Positions 1-8,144 of a stretch of DNA of 28,554 nt are shown one piece after another; position 1 is the first letter of the stretch, and every line of letters starts with the position of its first letter. Location: the NCBI GenBank assembly GCA_052034005.1, contig JBPOJB010000072.1, positions 1-28,554 of the forward strand, written 5' to 3'. The notes under the pieces are model-generated. The model was not told where the DNA came from. It was given only the letters and a program-made list of their open reading frames with translations, and made no database searches. The translations under genes and the position numbers were made by a program. Origin of the DNA: JAAYDI01 sp052034005 (GTDB lineage: Bacteria; Planctomycetota; Planctomycetia; Pirellulales; Pirellulaceae).

Positions 1-300
1 GGCCCTGCGGTTAAACAGATCGACGACGCGGCTGCTGCCGCACAGAGCGGCTCCAGCAATGAAAGACAGCCTGACGCTACTCGCCCAGTGAGCTTGCGAC
101 GGGCATGGGCCACCATATCCGCCACCCAGGCCTGTTCGCTGCGCTCGCGGCCGAGCGCAGTCCCCTGCGCGGCATACGGATTAATGAGTCCTGACCCCTG
201 GCTCCGCCCCAAAACCGCTGTTGCCCCAAAACGCGGATTCTCGCTAGAATCCCTCTCCTGCTCAAGGCGCTCGACCTCGTGGAAAAGGAGTTCACCGGCC
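1..300. other. Left edge, no confident gene
   Basis: The first 300 bases hold no gene I can name. One plus-strand frame is open from the edge to a TGA at 89-91 and could be the last 29 codons of a truncated gene. Another plus frame is open from the edge into the SYLF gene. Neither translation is recognisable. From about 205 on, the sequence is the upstream region of the SYLF gene, with a short direct repeat of CCCCAAAAC near 207 and 224. Confidence 0.4.
221..250 (+). promoter_or_regulatory. Predicted sigma70-like promoter of the SYLF gene
   Basis: TTGCCC (221-226) and TAGAAT (245-250, five of six consensus bases) are separated by 18 bases. They lie about 50 bases before the start codon at 301. 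The -10 is good and the -35 weak. Prediction from consensus only. Confidence 0.4.
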
Positions 301-1428
301 GTGAGAGCATATCTGTTCATGGTGGTGGCAGGGACGGTTCTGGTCGTGACTGCGCTGACGGGCGTTGCGTCGGGTCAGTCGCAGGAAGCGGCCGTCGTGG
401 AGTCGGCGACGGCCGTGCTGACCGAGTTCCTGTCGATCCCGAACGAGAGCATACCGCGTGTGCTGCTGGGTCGCGCGCAGGGGCTGGTGATCGTGCCGAA
501 CGTGGTCAAGGTCGGGTTGGTGGCGGGCGTGCGGCATGGCAAGGGCATTGCGGTCGTGCGTGATGAGAATGGGGTCTGGCGTCCGCCGACGTTCGTGAGT
601 CTGACGGGTGGGAGCGTGGGCTGGCAGGCCGGCGTCCAATCGACGGACGTGGTACTGGTGTTCAACACGCGCAGCAGTGTGAGCGGCCTGATGAGTGGCA
701 AGTTCACGTTGGGCGTGGACGCGGCGGTTGCAGCGGGCCCGCTCGGCCGACAGGCGTCGGCGGCGACCGACGTGCGTCTGCAGGCGGAGGTGTTTTCCTA
801 CTCGCGCAGTCGCGGCCTGTTTGCCGGTGCATCGATTGACGGCTCGATGGTACAGTCCGACCTGTCGGCCAATCAGCAGTACTACAGCGCGGCCGGCCTG
901 CGTGCTGACGGGACGGCGGCAGTCCCCGGCGCGCAGTTCCCGCCGTCGACCACGCGCCTGCTGGCCACGTTGGCCGCGTATGCGCCGGCGCCCGAACGGC
1001 CCGGCACCAGCGGGGTGGCGGCAGGCGTGGGGAGCCCTGCCGGCGCGCCGCCGCCAGTCGCGGCGACGACCACGGCGGGAGTGGGCCAGGATGCGGCTGT
1101 CGATACCGTCTCGGCCACGCGTCTGGAGCTGGTCCAAGCCGCTTATGACCTGGGCGCACTGCTGGACGAGTCCTGGCGGAACTACCTGTCGCTCCCGCGC
1201 GGCGTCTTCTCCGGTCAGGCCATGCCGACCGTCGAGAGCCTCGAGCAGGCACTGCGGCGTTATGAAGCGGTAACGGCCGATCGACGCTACCAGGTGCTGT
1301 TGGACCGCCCGGAATTCCAGCAGCTCTACGGGCTGCTCCAGACCTACACCGAGCAGGTGCGGCAATTGAGCCAGCCGGCCGGCGCGGTCCCCACGGCCGA
1401 CTCCGGATCCTCGCTCCGCATCCGGTAA
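301..1428 (+). CDS. Exported SYLF-domain (Ysc84-like) lipid-binding protein
   Basis: A 375-residue protein. I chose the GTG at 301 because AAGGAG (285-290) lies 10 bases upstream and the next residues form a signal-peptide-like hydrophobic stretch (about 5-25) ending ASGQ. The open frame reaches back to the left edge, but that extension is rich in Ser, Arg and Pro and looks non-coding. Residues of about 30-200 match the SYLF/DUF500 pattern: IPRVLLGRAQGLVIVPNV, then VGLVAGVRHGKGI, a VGWQAGVQSTDVVLVF segment, and GPLGRQASA followed by a Tyr/Ser-rich strand and GLFAGASIDG. SYLF domains of this class bind phosphoinositides in eukaryotes; the bacterial role is unclear. After a Pro/Ala-rich linker (about 225-265) comes a C-terminal helical segment of about 100 residues that I do not recognise. 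Monocistronic by position. The family call is firm; the function is not known. Confidence 0.85.
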   Translation: MRAYLFMVVAGTVLVVTALTGVASGQSQEAAVVESATAVLTEFLSIPNESIPRVLLGRAQGLVIVPNVVKVGLVAGVRHGKGIAVVRDENGVWRPPTFVSLTGGSVGWQAGVQSTDVVLVFNTRSSVSGLMSGKFTLGVDAAVAAGPLGRQASAATDVRLQAEVFSYSRSRGLFAGASIDGSMVQSDLSANQQYYSAAGLRADGTAAVPGAQFPPSTTRLLATLAAYAPAPERPGTSGVAAGVGSPAGAPPPVAATTTAGVGQDAAVDTVSATRLELVQAAYDLGALLDESWRNYLSLPRGVFSGQAMPTVESLEQALRRYEAVTADRRYQVLLDRPEFQQLYGLLQTYTEQVRQLSQPAGAVPTADSGSSLRIR

Positions 1429-1435
1429 CCTCCGC

Positions 1436-1538
1436 GGGACGGATTTCCAGCCCGTCACCAACCCCATCGCGTGGGACGGACTTCCAGCCCGTCACCAACC
1501 CCATCGCGTGGGTCAGGCTTCCAGCCGGTCAACACTCG
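1436..1538. repeat. Tandem 37-bp repeat with internal hairpin, about 2.8 copies
   Basis: Units lie at 1436-1472, 1473-1509 and 1510-1538 (partial). The first two differ at a single position, and the third is diverged and shortened. Each unit carries a short inverted repeat around a TTCCAG core: GACGG/CCGTC in unit 2, and GGCT/AGCC in unit 3, so the ability to pair is kept although the bases change. It starts only 7 bases after the SYLF stop codon, so it could also work as a 3' mRNA structure or transcription stop. No T-run follows. Confidence 0.75.
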
Positions 1539-1568
1539 ATCAAGCGTACCACCACTGCCGATCCGCGG

Positions 1569-1574
1569 TATAAT
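1569..1574 (+). promoter_or_regulatory. Candidate -10 element upstream of the Tat oxidoreductase
   Basis: A perfect TATAAT at 1569-1574, about 95 bases before the start codon at 1670. No convincing -35 is visible 16-18 bases upstream (bases around 1545-1551 read CGTACCA), so this is either an activator-dependent promoter or chance. Confidence 0.35.
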
Positions 1575-1669
1575 GCGGTCTGCTGCTGCGGCACCCCACA
1601 CAGTCCCCGGCGCGGCGACTCCGCGATCGGCGCGTCACACACCCGTCCCCGCAATACGAGGAGTGAATC

Positions 1670-3136
1670 ATGACCAGACTCACACGCCGCGACCTCCTGA
1701 AAGCCACGGCTGCGGCCAGTACGATCTTCCCGCTCTTCACCATCTCAGGCACGCGTGCCTCGGGGCAGGTGACGGGCGCCAACGACAGACTGCGGATCGG
1801 CGTCGCGGGGATCCATGGCCGGGGCCAGAACCACGTCGACGAGTATGTGAAGATGCCCGATGTCGAAGTCGCCTACTTGATCGACCCGGACAGCCGTCTG
1901 TTCTCCGGCGTGAGCAAGCGGGTTGCCGACCGGACCTCGGTCGAACCGAAGTGCGTGCAGGACGTCCGCGTGGCCCTGGAGGACAAGAGCCTGGACGCGG
2001 TGAGTGTCGCGACCTGCAACCACTGGCATTCGCTGATCACCATCTGGGCCTGCCAGGCCGGCAAGCATGTGTATGTCGAGAAGCCGATGAGCCACAACGT
2101 GTTTGAGGGGCGGAAGTGCGTGGAGGCGTCGCGCCGCTACCATCGCGTGGTGCAGCACGGCACGCAGCAGCGGAGCGACCCGAACCGGGCGCGCCAGATG
2201 GCGGCCATCCGTTCGGGCAAGTACGGCAAGCTGCTGGTATCCAAAGGGTACTGCTGCAAGAGCCGCTGGTCGATCGGGTTCCAGCCGTGGACCGATCCGC
2301 CGGCCGATTTCGATTTCGACATCTGGCTGGGCCCCGCGCCGCTCCAGCCGTACCACGGCAACCTGCACCCGTACAACTGGCACTGGTTCTGGGACTTCGG
2401 CAACGGCGACACCGGCAACCAAGGGGTGCACGAGATGGACGTGGCGCGCTGGGCCATTCCCGACGCGACGCTGCCCACGAAGATCTGGAGCGTCGGCGGC
2501 CGGTTCGTGCCGGAGGGCCGCGATCAGGGTCAGACTCCCAACATGCAGCTGTCGGTCTACGAGTTCGGCTCGACGCTGCTGGTGTTCGAAACACGCGGGC
2601 TGGTGGCCACTGCGGGCGCCCCGCCGTTCAAGGTCGGCAACGAGTTCTATACCACGGACGGTGTGATCCGTCACGACACCTGGGAGGCGGACGGCCGGAA
2701 GATGTCCGACTTCCGCTTCCATCCGAACGGCGGCGGCGAGCCGGAAGTGCTCAGCGGCGGCGAGGCGGAGGTGACTCCGGGCGGCCCGTTCGGCTCGTTC
2801 ATCGCGGCGGTCCGCAGTGGCGACCCGGCCAAGAGCAACTGCGACGCCGAGACGGCCCACTACTCGGCGGCCCTGTGCCATCTGGGCAACATCGCCTACC
2901 GCCTGGCGCAGCCGCTGCAGGACCAGCACAGGCCGCATTTCCTGGCAGACAATGCACAGGTGGCGGAATCGCTCGGCGCGATCGACGAGAACCTGCGCAC
3001 CGTGAAGATCGACCTGGCTGAATACAACGCGCTCACGTTCGATCCGGCCACTGAGAAATTCGTCGACGATCCGCAGGCCGACGCCCTGCTGACCCGCTGG
3101 TACCGCCCACCCTTCGTCGTTCCGGAGACGGTGTAG
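1670..3136 (+). CDS. Tat-exported Gfo/Idh/MocA family oxidoreductase
   Basis: A 488-residue NAD(P)-dependent dehydrogenase of the glucose-fructose oxidoreductase/inositol dehydrogenase/MocA family, probably acting on a sugar or sugar derivative outside the cytoplasm. ATG at 1670 follows GAGGAG (1658-1663) by 6 bases. The N-terminus has a twin-arginine signal (TRRDLLK, residues 5-11) followed by a hydrophobic stretch ending ASG near 32. The Rossmann part starts LRIGVAGIHGRGQ (41-53). The family EKP motif, where the lysine is the usual catalytic residue, is at 137-139. NQGVHEMDVARW (250-261) supplies the conserved His254 region. The C-terminal part is typical of planctomycete members that carry an oxidoreductase bacterial-type C-terminal domain. 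The gene stands alone on this strand, and its stop lies 33 bases from the stop of the convergent CRTAC1-like gene. The substrate cannot be read from the sequence. Confidence 0.92.
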   Translation: MTRLTRRDLLKATAAASTIFPLFTISGTRASGQVTGANDRLRIGVAGIHGRGQNHVDEYVKMPDVEVAYLIDPDSRLFSGVSKRVADRTSVEPKCVQDVRVALEDKSLDAVSVATCNHWHSLITIWACQAGKHVYVEKPMSHNVFEGRKCVEASRRYHRVVQHGTQQRSDPNRARQMAAIRSGKYGKLLVSKGYCCKSRWSIGFQPWTDPPADFDFDIWLGPAPLQPYHGNLHPYNWHWFWDFGNGDTGNQGVHEMDVARWAIPDATLPTKIWSVGGRFVPEGRDQGQTPNMQLSVYEFGSTLLVFETRGLVATAGAPPFKVGNEFYTTDGVIRHDTWEADGRKMSDFRFHPNGGGEPEVLSGGEAEVTPGGPFGSFIAAVRSGDPAKSNCDAETAHYSAALCHLGNIAYRLAQPLQDQHRPHFLADNAQVAESLGAIDENLRTVKIDLAEYNALTFDPATEKFVDDPQADALLTRWYRPPFVVPETV

Positions 3137-3169
3137 GTCCGGGCCTCCGCCGCGAGTCGGCCTCGCTGT

Positions 3170-4816
3170 TCAATCGGCCACGCCCTGGCCTTGGACCAGG
3201 CGCAGGTACCGGTCCGCCGGCAGGTCGCGGTAGGTGTCGGTCTGTCCATTGGCCCAGCGCACGCGGATTCGATCGACGTGGTCGCGATGCCCCAGCCCGA
3301 AATGCATGCGCGGGTCCTGGAAGGACAGGTAGCCGTTGCCCGGCTGGTTGATGCCGACCTGTGTCAGGTCGCCCGCCGTGACGGTCACGTGGGCGGCGAC
3401 GGCCGTGGCGGGGCGCGTGCCGACGAGCGTCAAGCCGATCCAGTGCAGGCGGTTGCCGCCGTCGTTGCGCAGCAGGGCGGCGGTCGCGCGCAGATCGACA
3501 TGCGAGACGATGATGTCCAGGTCGCCGTCGTTGTCGAAGTCCCACGCGGCGGCGCCCCGTCCAGAACGCTTCTCCTGGAAATAGGGGCAGCGCAGCGGCC
3601 CCACGTCGTGAAACCGGCCCCCGCCCGCGTTCTCCAGCAACAACTGGTACTGCTCCTCCATCCAGTCCCCCACGCCGTTGGCGGAAAAGATGTCCAGGTC
3701 GCCGTCGTTGTCGTAGTCGAACAGGGCGGCCGCCCATGCCCCTTTGCCCATGAACGCCGACTTCACGCCGGACGAGGCGGTGATGTCGCTGAACAGCCCG
3801 CCGCCCAGGTTGCGGTAGAGCGCCCCGTATTCCAGATCGACCACCAGCAAGTCGATCAGGCCGTCGCCGTCGACATCGCCGATCGAGCCATGCATGGCGC
3901 CGGTGGGATGCACTTCATCGTTGACGGCCACGCCGGCCAGGCGCGCCACCTCGGCAAACGACCCGTCCGGTTGGCAGTGGAACAGGAAATTCTCCTGGTG
4001 GTCGTTCGCCTGGAACAGATCGAATAATCCGTCGTCATCGTAGTCGAAGACCGTCAAGCCCATGCACATGGAGTTGGGATAGTACAAGCCGAACTGCCGA
4101 GTGGCCTCGGTGAACCGGCCGTCCGGTCCCTGCAGATACAGCAGGGACGCCTGACCCGCATACTCGGTGGGGTGCGGCATCTTGTGCGGTGCGCCCTTCG
4201 CCAGGTAGTAAGGGTCGAAGGCCAGGAAGTTCCCCAGGAACAGGTCCAGGTCGCCGTCGCCGTCGACATCCCAGAATACGGCGCCCACGCTCCATTTCGT
4301 GCAGCCGTTGAGCGTCTCCGGGCCGGCCAGGCCCAGCTCGGCCGTGATGTCCGTGAACGTCCCGTCGCCGTTGTTGTGGAAAAACCGATTCGGACCGTAA
4401 TTCAACAGATAGAGGTCCAGGTTGCCATCGGCATCCAGGTCGACCGGCGCGGCAGCCATGCCCCACTGGCGGTCGTCCAGCCCGGCCGCCGCCGCGACCT
4501 CGGTGAACGTCCCGTCGCCGTTGTTGCGGTACAGGCAGTTGGGCGTGTCGCGGAACACGCGGCCCTTCGGATCGCTGATATCCTCCAGGTAGGTGCCGTT
4601 GAGCATGTACAGGTCCAGGAACCCGTCACCGTCGTAGTCGAACACGGTGACTCCCGAACCGCTGCTCTCCAGGATATTGTCGTAGGCGAAGTCGCCGAAC
4701 GTGTACCGGAAGCCGATCCCGGCCGACGCCGTGACGTCCGTGAAGGTCGGTTTGTCGACCGGCATCGGCGCCAGTTGGGCCACGGCCAGGATCAGGAAGC
4801 AGGTCAGGCTCTGCAC
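3170..4816 (-). CDS. Exported CRTAC1-like protein, FG-GAP repeats plus ASPIC/UnbV domain
   Basis: A 548-residue secreted beta-propeller protein. It starts at a GTG (4816) with GGAGG (4826-4830) 9 bases upstream, and the first 17 residues form a short hydrophobic signal-like segment. FG-GAP/VCBS repeats with calcium-binding-like DxDGDGxxD loops recur: VFDYDGDGFLDLY (58-70), DLDADGNLDLY (126-136), DVDGDGDLDLF (183-193), then YDDDG, DVDGDG, DYDNDGDLDIF and DFDNDGDLDII. The last 75 residues or so (from NRLHWIGLTLVG, through VGINQPGNGYLSF and HFGLGHRDHVDRIRVRWANGQ) are the ASPIC/UnbV domain. Members are exported and may bind carbohydrate or other surfaces; no enzymatic activity is established. It lies 27 bases downstream of the DUF1080 gene on the same strand, so the two are probably co-transcribed. 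Confidence 0.92.
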   Translation of the reverse strand: MQSLTCFLILAVAQLAPMPVDKPTFTDVTASAGIGFRYTFGDFAYDNILESSGSGVTVFDYDGDGFLDLYMLNGTYLEDISDPKGRVFRDTPNCLYRNNGDGTFTEVAAAAGLDDRQWGMAAAPVDLDADGNLDLYLLNYGPNRFFHNNGDGTFTDITAELGLAGPETLNGCTKWSVGAVFWDVDGDGDLDLFLGNFLAFDPYYLAKGAPHKMPHPTEYAGQASLLYLQGPDGRFTEATRQFGLYYPNSMCMGLTVFDYDDDGLFDLFQANDHQENFLFHCQPDGSFAEVARLAGVAVNDEVHPTGAMHGSIGDVDGDGLIDLLVVDLEYGALYRNLGGGLFSDITASSGVKSAFMGKGAWAAALFDYDNDGDLDIFSANGVGDWMEEQYQLLLENAGGGRFHDVGPLRCPYFQEKRSGRGAAAWDFDNDGDLDIIVSHVDLRATAALLRNDGGNRLHWIGLTLVGTRPATAVAAHVTVTAGDLTQVGINQPGNGYLSFQDPRMHFGLGHRDHVDRIRVRWANGQTDTYRDLPADRYLRLVQGQGVAD

Positions 4817-4843
4817 GATCCAATTCCTCCTTCTCCTCGCCTG

Positions 4844-5611
4844 TCAATGCCTCACGATCTCGGGGTCGTGGACCCGTTTGTGCTCCAGCTCTTTCAACTC
4901 GCGCACCCAGATGTTGCGGAACCGGACGGCATTGCCGTGGTACTGCAGCCGGATGGGCCCCTTGTCCCCATGCGGCACATACTTCGGCGGCCGATCGAAA
5001 GGCGTGTCGCCTTCCAGCACGAACTGATTCTGCACGACGACGCCGTTCTGGAGCACCGTGATGCAGGCCGGGCTGACGAGCTTCCCGTCCTGGAAGCGGG
5101 GCGCTCGCCAGATGATATCGTACGTCTGCCACTCGCCCGGCTTGCGGCACGCGTTGACCAGCGGCGGGTGTTGCTTGTAGATCGCGCCGCACTGCCCGTC
5201 AAAATAGGTCTCGTTGTCATACGAATCGAGCACCTGGACTTCGTAGAGCCCCATCAGGAACACGCCGCTGTTGCTGCGCCCCTGGCTCGAACCCGTGATC
5301 TGCGTGTCCGATGCGAACTCGACGTGCAGCTGGCAATCGCCGAACTCGTCCTTGCTCGTGACATCCCCAGGGCCCGAGATCACATAGCCGTCCTGGACGA
5401 TCCAGCGCTCGGCCCCGTTCCATTTGGACATGTCCCGGCCGTCGAACAGCACGACGGCGTCCGACGGCGGGCCGCCGGGCGGACCCGGATCGATCACCTG
5501 CGGGCGCGCCCACTCGATGCCACTCAAATACTCCTGGGCCGGCGCCGACGAGACGAGCAGACAACTGCACAACGCAGCACTCGCCACGGCTGCAACGATG
5601 TTTCTCTTCAT
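4844..5611 (-). CDS. Exported DUF1080 (3-keto-disaccharide hydrolase family) protein
   Basis: A 255-residue protein of the DUF1080 family, a concanavalin-like fold that includes 3-keto-disaccharide hydrolases and is abundant in planctomycetes. Start ATG at 5611 has AGGAG (5622-5626) 10 bases upstream; an in-frame upstream extension to 5809 lacks signal-peptide character and is rejected. Residues 1-26 form a signal peptide (MKRNIVAAVASAALCSCLLV, cleavage near APAQ). Family landmarks are VVLFDGRDMSKWNG, the DEFGDCQLHVEFAS strand, GRSNSGVFLMGLYEVQVLDSY, and the later GEWQTYDIIWRAPRF and GPIRLQYHGNAVRFRNIWVREL. First gene of a likely two-gene unit with the CRTAC1-like gene, and close to the Tat oxidoreductase, which fits a role in extracellular sugar breakdown. 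That role is inferred from neighbours. Confidence 0.93.
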   Translation of the reverse strand: MKRNIVAAVASAALCSCLLVSSAPAQEYLSGIEWARPQVIDPGPPGGPPSDAVVLFDGRDMSKWNGAERWIVQDGYVISGPGDVTSKDEFGDCQLHVEFASDTQITGSSQGRSNSGVFLMGLYEVQVLDSYDNETYFDGQCGAIYKQHPPLVNACRKPGEWQTYDIIWRAPRFQDGKLVSPACITVLQNGVVVQNQFVLEGDTPFDRPPKYVPHGDKGPIRLQYHGNAVRFRNIWVRELKELEHKRVHDPEIVRH

Positions 5612-5677
5612 GGACCACGATCTCCTGTTGCTACACCGGGGAAAAAAAAGCGCAAGGCCGACACAATGCAGGAACCT

Positions 5678-5683
5678 ATTATA
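5678..5683 (-). promoter_or_regulatory. Candidate -10 element for the DUF1080/CRTAC1 unit
   Basis: On the minus strand 5683-5678 reads TATAAT, a perfect -10, about 67 bases before the DUF1080 start codon. No good TTGACA-like -35 lies 16-18 bases further upstream. Confidence 0.35.
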
Positions 5684-5813
5684 GCCGCCGCCCGGGGCCG
5701 CCGACAGGGACGCGCGCGCCGACCGCTTACCTCCCAGACACCGGTTACGACATTGGACGCGGCGCGGGGCGGACCCGATGGGTGGGGCCCAATCGGCCGC
5801 CGGCGGCACGAGC

Positions 5814-5901
5814 TCCGCCCACGCGTACGTGCTCGGGACGAAAGAGGGTACGGCGGCATTCGATTACGAGACGGGTCCGCCCACGCGCTCGTGCCCGGGA
5901 C
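5814..5901. repeat. Imperfect 26-bp direct repeat
   Basis: Units 5814-5839 and 5876-5901 both begin TCCGCCCACGCG and end CGGGAC. They differ at three positions and start 62 bases apart. They lie in the non-coding stretch between the receiver gene and DUF1080. Could be a binding-site pair or a decayed duplication. Confidence 0.5.
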
Positions 5902-5970
5902 TCCGACCGCAGTCGTTTACCAGTCGTATCGCGTCCCCGCTCGCGTCGCGCGCCCGCTCGGACTGCGCTC

Positions 5971-6504
5971 TCACGCCGCGGAATCCCGCAGGACTTCTGC
6001 AAGGGCATGACGAAACGCGACGATATTGAGCGGTTTGGTGAGAAAGGCGTCCATGCCGGCCGCGAGGCACTCCTCGCGATTCGCGTGAGACGTCAAAGCG
6101 ATGACCGGCGTATAGCGGCCCGTCTTCCGCTCGTCGCGGCGCAAAGCCGCCGTGGCCGCCAGTCCATTCATGACCGGCATGTCGACGTCCATGAGCACGA
6201 CATCATAACGCGCTTGACGCAGTTGCGATAACGCTTGTGCACCATTGTCCGCCAGCGTGACTTGATGCCCCTCGCGAGTCAGCAGTCCCAGCGCCAGGCG
6301 CCGATTCACTAAGCCGTCCTCGGCAACAAGCACTTGCAGAGGTGGTGCAGGTTCTGGTGTACGCGGTTTCTGGATCATGGTCGTTACTGTTCCGTGCCCG
6401 GGCCGTGCAATGCCGGGGTGAAGATACCGATTCGTTCGATTCCCGGGAATATTAGTTTCCGTCACCAAATTCCCGCTGACTGCCCGCTCGAACGAACGCA
6501 GCAT
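5971..6504 (-). CDS. Stand-alone response-regulator receiver protein
   Basis: A 177-residue protein with a single CheY-like receiver domain (about 56-174) and no output domain. Key residues are visible: acidic pair Glu62/Asp63 (VLVAEDG), phospho-acceptor Asp106 in LMDVDMPVMNG, Thr138 in IALTSH, and Lys157 in LTKPLN. The sequence resembles the C-terminal receiver of hybrid sensor kinases. No kinase part is encoded upstream, so it is either a free receiver or a detached piece of one. ATG at 6504 is chosen because TTGGAGG (6512-6518) sits 7 bases before it; this gives an unusual 42-residue N-terminal tail. An internal ATG at 6378 would remove the tail but has no ribosome-binding site. A short ORF ends just upstream and may be coupled to it. 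Partner kinase unknown. Confidence 0.88.
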   Translation of the reverse strand: MLRSFERAVSGNLVTETNIPGNRTNRYLHPGIARPGHGTVTTMIQKPRTPEPAPPLQVLVAEDGLVNRRLALGLLTREGHQVTLADNGAQALSQLRQARYDVVLMDVDMPVMNGLAATAALRRDERKTGRYTPVIALTSHANREECLAAGMDAFLTKPLNIVAFRHALAEVLRDSAA

Positions 6505-6806
6505 CCGGCTGCCTCCAAACTATCTATCAACCCACTTCATCGGCAAGAAGTTCTTCAGAATCAGAGACTTTAGTCCGAGCAGTCGCCCGCTGGCCAGGCC
6601 GTCCCCTTTGCCCAGCATTCCCAAGTACTGAACAGGCTGCGAGTTGAGCCCTGTGGAGGGCCCACCCCCCCACGCACCGCGCCGGAGAGCTGCACCCGGG
6701 CGGTCCGAGGTGGAGTTGCCGTCGTGCGCGGAGTGGGGTAGCCTGACTTGGGGGCGTTCAAACCGCACACCCCCTCGCTCTGGGAAACCCTGCCGGTGGA
6801 CGATCG
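6505..6806. other. Intergenic region with G-tract, upstream of the beta-propeller gene
   Basis: Apart from the possible small ORF at its left side, I see no gene. Bases 6655-6680 contain a GGGCCC followed by a long C-run. On the minus strand this reads as a G-rich segment next to GTGCAGCTCTCCGG. The overall look is that of a small non-coding element or a remnant, but I cannot assign it. Confidence 0.35.
6520..6627 (-). CDS. Possible small protein coupled to the receiver gene
   Basis: The minus frame ending with TAG at 6520-6522 reads a plausible short peptide, GDGLASGRLLGLKSLIL followed by KNFLPMKWVDR. Its stop lies just before the GGAGG of the receiver gene, 16 bases before that gene's ATG, the arrangement expected of translational coupling. 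The region is less GC-rich than its surroundings. The start is unclear: the ATG at 6615 has GGGA directly adjacent, and the frame is open further up to 6768 but changes to low-complexity sequence. I do not recognise the family, and it could be chance or the tail of a decayed element. The coordinates are the part that looks coding. Confidence 0.25.
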   Translation of the reverse strand, partial: YLGMLGKGDGLASGRLLGLKSLILKNFLPMKWVDR

Positions 6807-8144
6807 ATGCACAAGCGCGGTGTCGGACTTGTTCTGGGGATGCTGTGGGGCCTGCTCGTGATGGGTGGCCGGGCGTCGCCCTTGTGCGCTGAGAACTGGC
6901 CGCAATGGCGTGGCCCGCGGGGCACGGGCATCAGCCGCGAGACGTCGGTGCCCGTGTTCTGGAACGAGGACCGCGAGATCGCGTGGCGGTGTCCGCTTCC
7001 CGAGTGGGGCAACAGCACGCCGGCCATCTGGGACGACTCGGTGTTCATCACCAGTCACACGGAGGACAACCGGTTGCTGTTGTTGCACATCGGTGCCCGC
7101 AGCGGCGCGATCTTGTGGACGCAGCAGGTGGGGAGTGATGCTGCGCCGCGGGGAGCGGTGGAACGTGGTCAGCAGCGCTTCAGCGCGTTGCACAACCTGG
7201 CTTCGCCGTCGCCGGTCACCAATGGGAAGGTGGTGGTCGTCCATTTCGGGAACGGGGACCTGGCGGCGTACGATTTCAGCGGTGGCCAGCTGTGGAAGCG
7301 GAACTTGCAGGCCGACTACGGCGCGTACACGGTCTGGTATGGCCATGCGAACAGTCCTGTGCTGTTCGACGACCTGGTCATTTCCGTCTGCCTGCAGGAT
7401 GCTCTGGCGGACCTGCGCGACGAACCGACGGAAAGCTATCTGGTGGCGCACGACCTGACGACCGGTCGGCAGCGTTGGAAGACGTCGCGCATGACCGGTG
7501 CTCCGGCCGAGGAGGCGGACGCGTACACGACGCCCTTGCTGGTGAGCGTGGGTGGTCAGCCTCAGCTGGTGGTGATGGGCGGGAACCAATTGGACGCCTA
7601 CGATCCGCGGACCGGCAAGCAGGTCTGGCGGCTGCCGGGCTTGATCGGCGGCCGCACTGTGACCACTCCGACGGTGCTGGACGACACGATCTTCGCCACG
7701 CGCGGCAAGGGCAAGCCGCTGATCGCCGTGCCCCTGGTCGCGCCGCTGCCCTCGAGCGAGTGTCTGGAGCTGACGCGGCGCAACATCGCCTGGATGGCGA
7801 GCGAGGGGACGCCCGACACGTGCAGTCCGGTGGCGCACTCGCTGCTGCTGTTCACGATCACGGACGACGGCATCGCGCGCTGCTATGACACGCTGACCGG
7901 TGGCCAGAAGTGGAAGAAGCGGTTAGCGGGCCAATACCGCGCATCGCCGGTGATCGTGGAGGGTCGCGTGCTGTTCCTGAACACAACGGGCACGTGCACC
8001 GTGGTGTCCGCCTCCAGCCGCTTCGACAAGCTGGTTGAGAACCAGTTGAACGACACGACGTTGGCCTCGCCGGCCATCGCGCATCAACACATTTATCTGC
8101 GCGGCCACAAGACGCTGTACTGCATCGGGCGCCATTTCCGTTAG
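6807..8144 (+). CDS. Exported PQQ-like beta-propeller (quinoprotein-type) protein
   Basis: A 445-residue protein of the BamB-like/PQQ-repeat class common in planctomycetes. Residues 1-29 form a signal peptide (hydrophobic 6-21, ending LCAE). It is followed by the family opening WPQWRGPRGTGIS. Repeats show the usual propeller-blade ends with Trp and aliphatic strands: GDLAAYDFSGGQLWKRNL, LVAHDLTTGRQRWKT, LDAYDPRTGKQVWRL, IARCYDTLTGGQKWKKRL. No alcohol-dehydrogenase active-site signature or cytochrome CXXCH is present, so I do not call it a dehydrogenase. ATG at 6807 has only a weak GGTGGA (6795-6800) 6 bases upstream. Probably a periplasmic or surface scaffold protein; real function unknown. 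The phosphoesterase gene follows 279 bases later on the same strand. Confidence 0.88.
   Translation: MHKRGVGLVLGMLWGLLVMGGRASPLCAENWPQWRGPRGTGISRETSVPVFWNEDREIAWRCPLPEWGNSTPAIWDDSVFITSHTEDNRLLLLHIGARSGAILWTQQVGSDAAPRGAVERGQQRFSALHNLASPSPVTNGKVVVVHFGNGDLAAYDFSGGQLWKRNLQADYGAYTVWYGHANSPVLFDDLVISVCLQDALADLRDEPTESYLVAHDLTTGRQRWKTSRMTGAPAEEADAYTTPLLVSVGGQPQLVVMGGNQLDAYDPRTGKQVWRLPGLIGGRTVTTPTVLDDTIFATRGKGKPLIAVPLVAPLPSSECLELTRRNIAWMASEGTPDTCSPVAHSLLLFTITDDGIARCYDTLTGGQKWKKRLAGQYRASPVIVEGRVLFLNTTGTCTVVSASSRFDKLVENQLNDTTLASPAIAHQHIYLRGHKTLYCIGRHFR

Larger units (their letters stand above)
5612..5970. other. Intergenic region upstream of DUF1080, with promoter element and direct repeat
   Basis: No gene seen. 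A run of eight A (5642-5649) lies between the DUF1080 ribosome-binding site and its candidate -10. An imperfect 26-bp direct repeat lies at 5814-5839 and 5876-5901. Open frames here are unrelated to known proteins and have no ribosome-binding sites. Confidence 0.5.

Noticed and set aside
1436..1538. Possible CRISPR array (37-bp repeats)
   Set aside because: The units are directly adjacent with no spacers, and no cas gene is present.
4172..6010. 612-codon plus-strand frame opposite CRTAC1-like and DUF1080 genes
   Set aside because: Mirror of two well-supported genes; low-complexity Val/Arg/Asp-rich translation without a family.
6434..6443. GTTCGATTCC, the tRNA T-loop consensus
   Set aside because: The flanking five-base stems do not pair, there is no acceptor stem or anticodon arm, and it lies inside the receiver gene.
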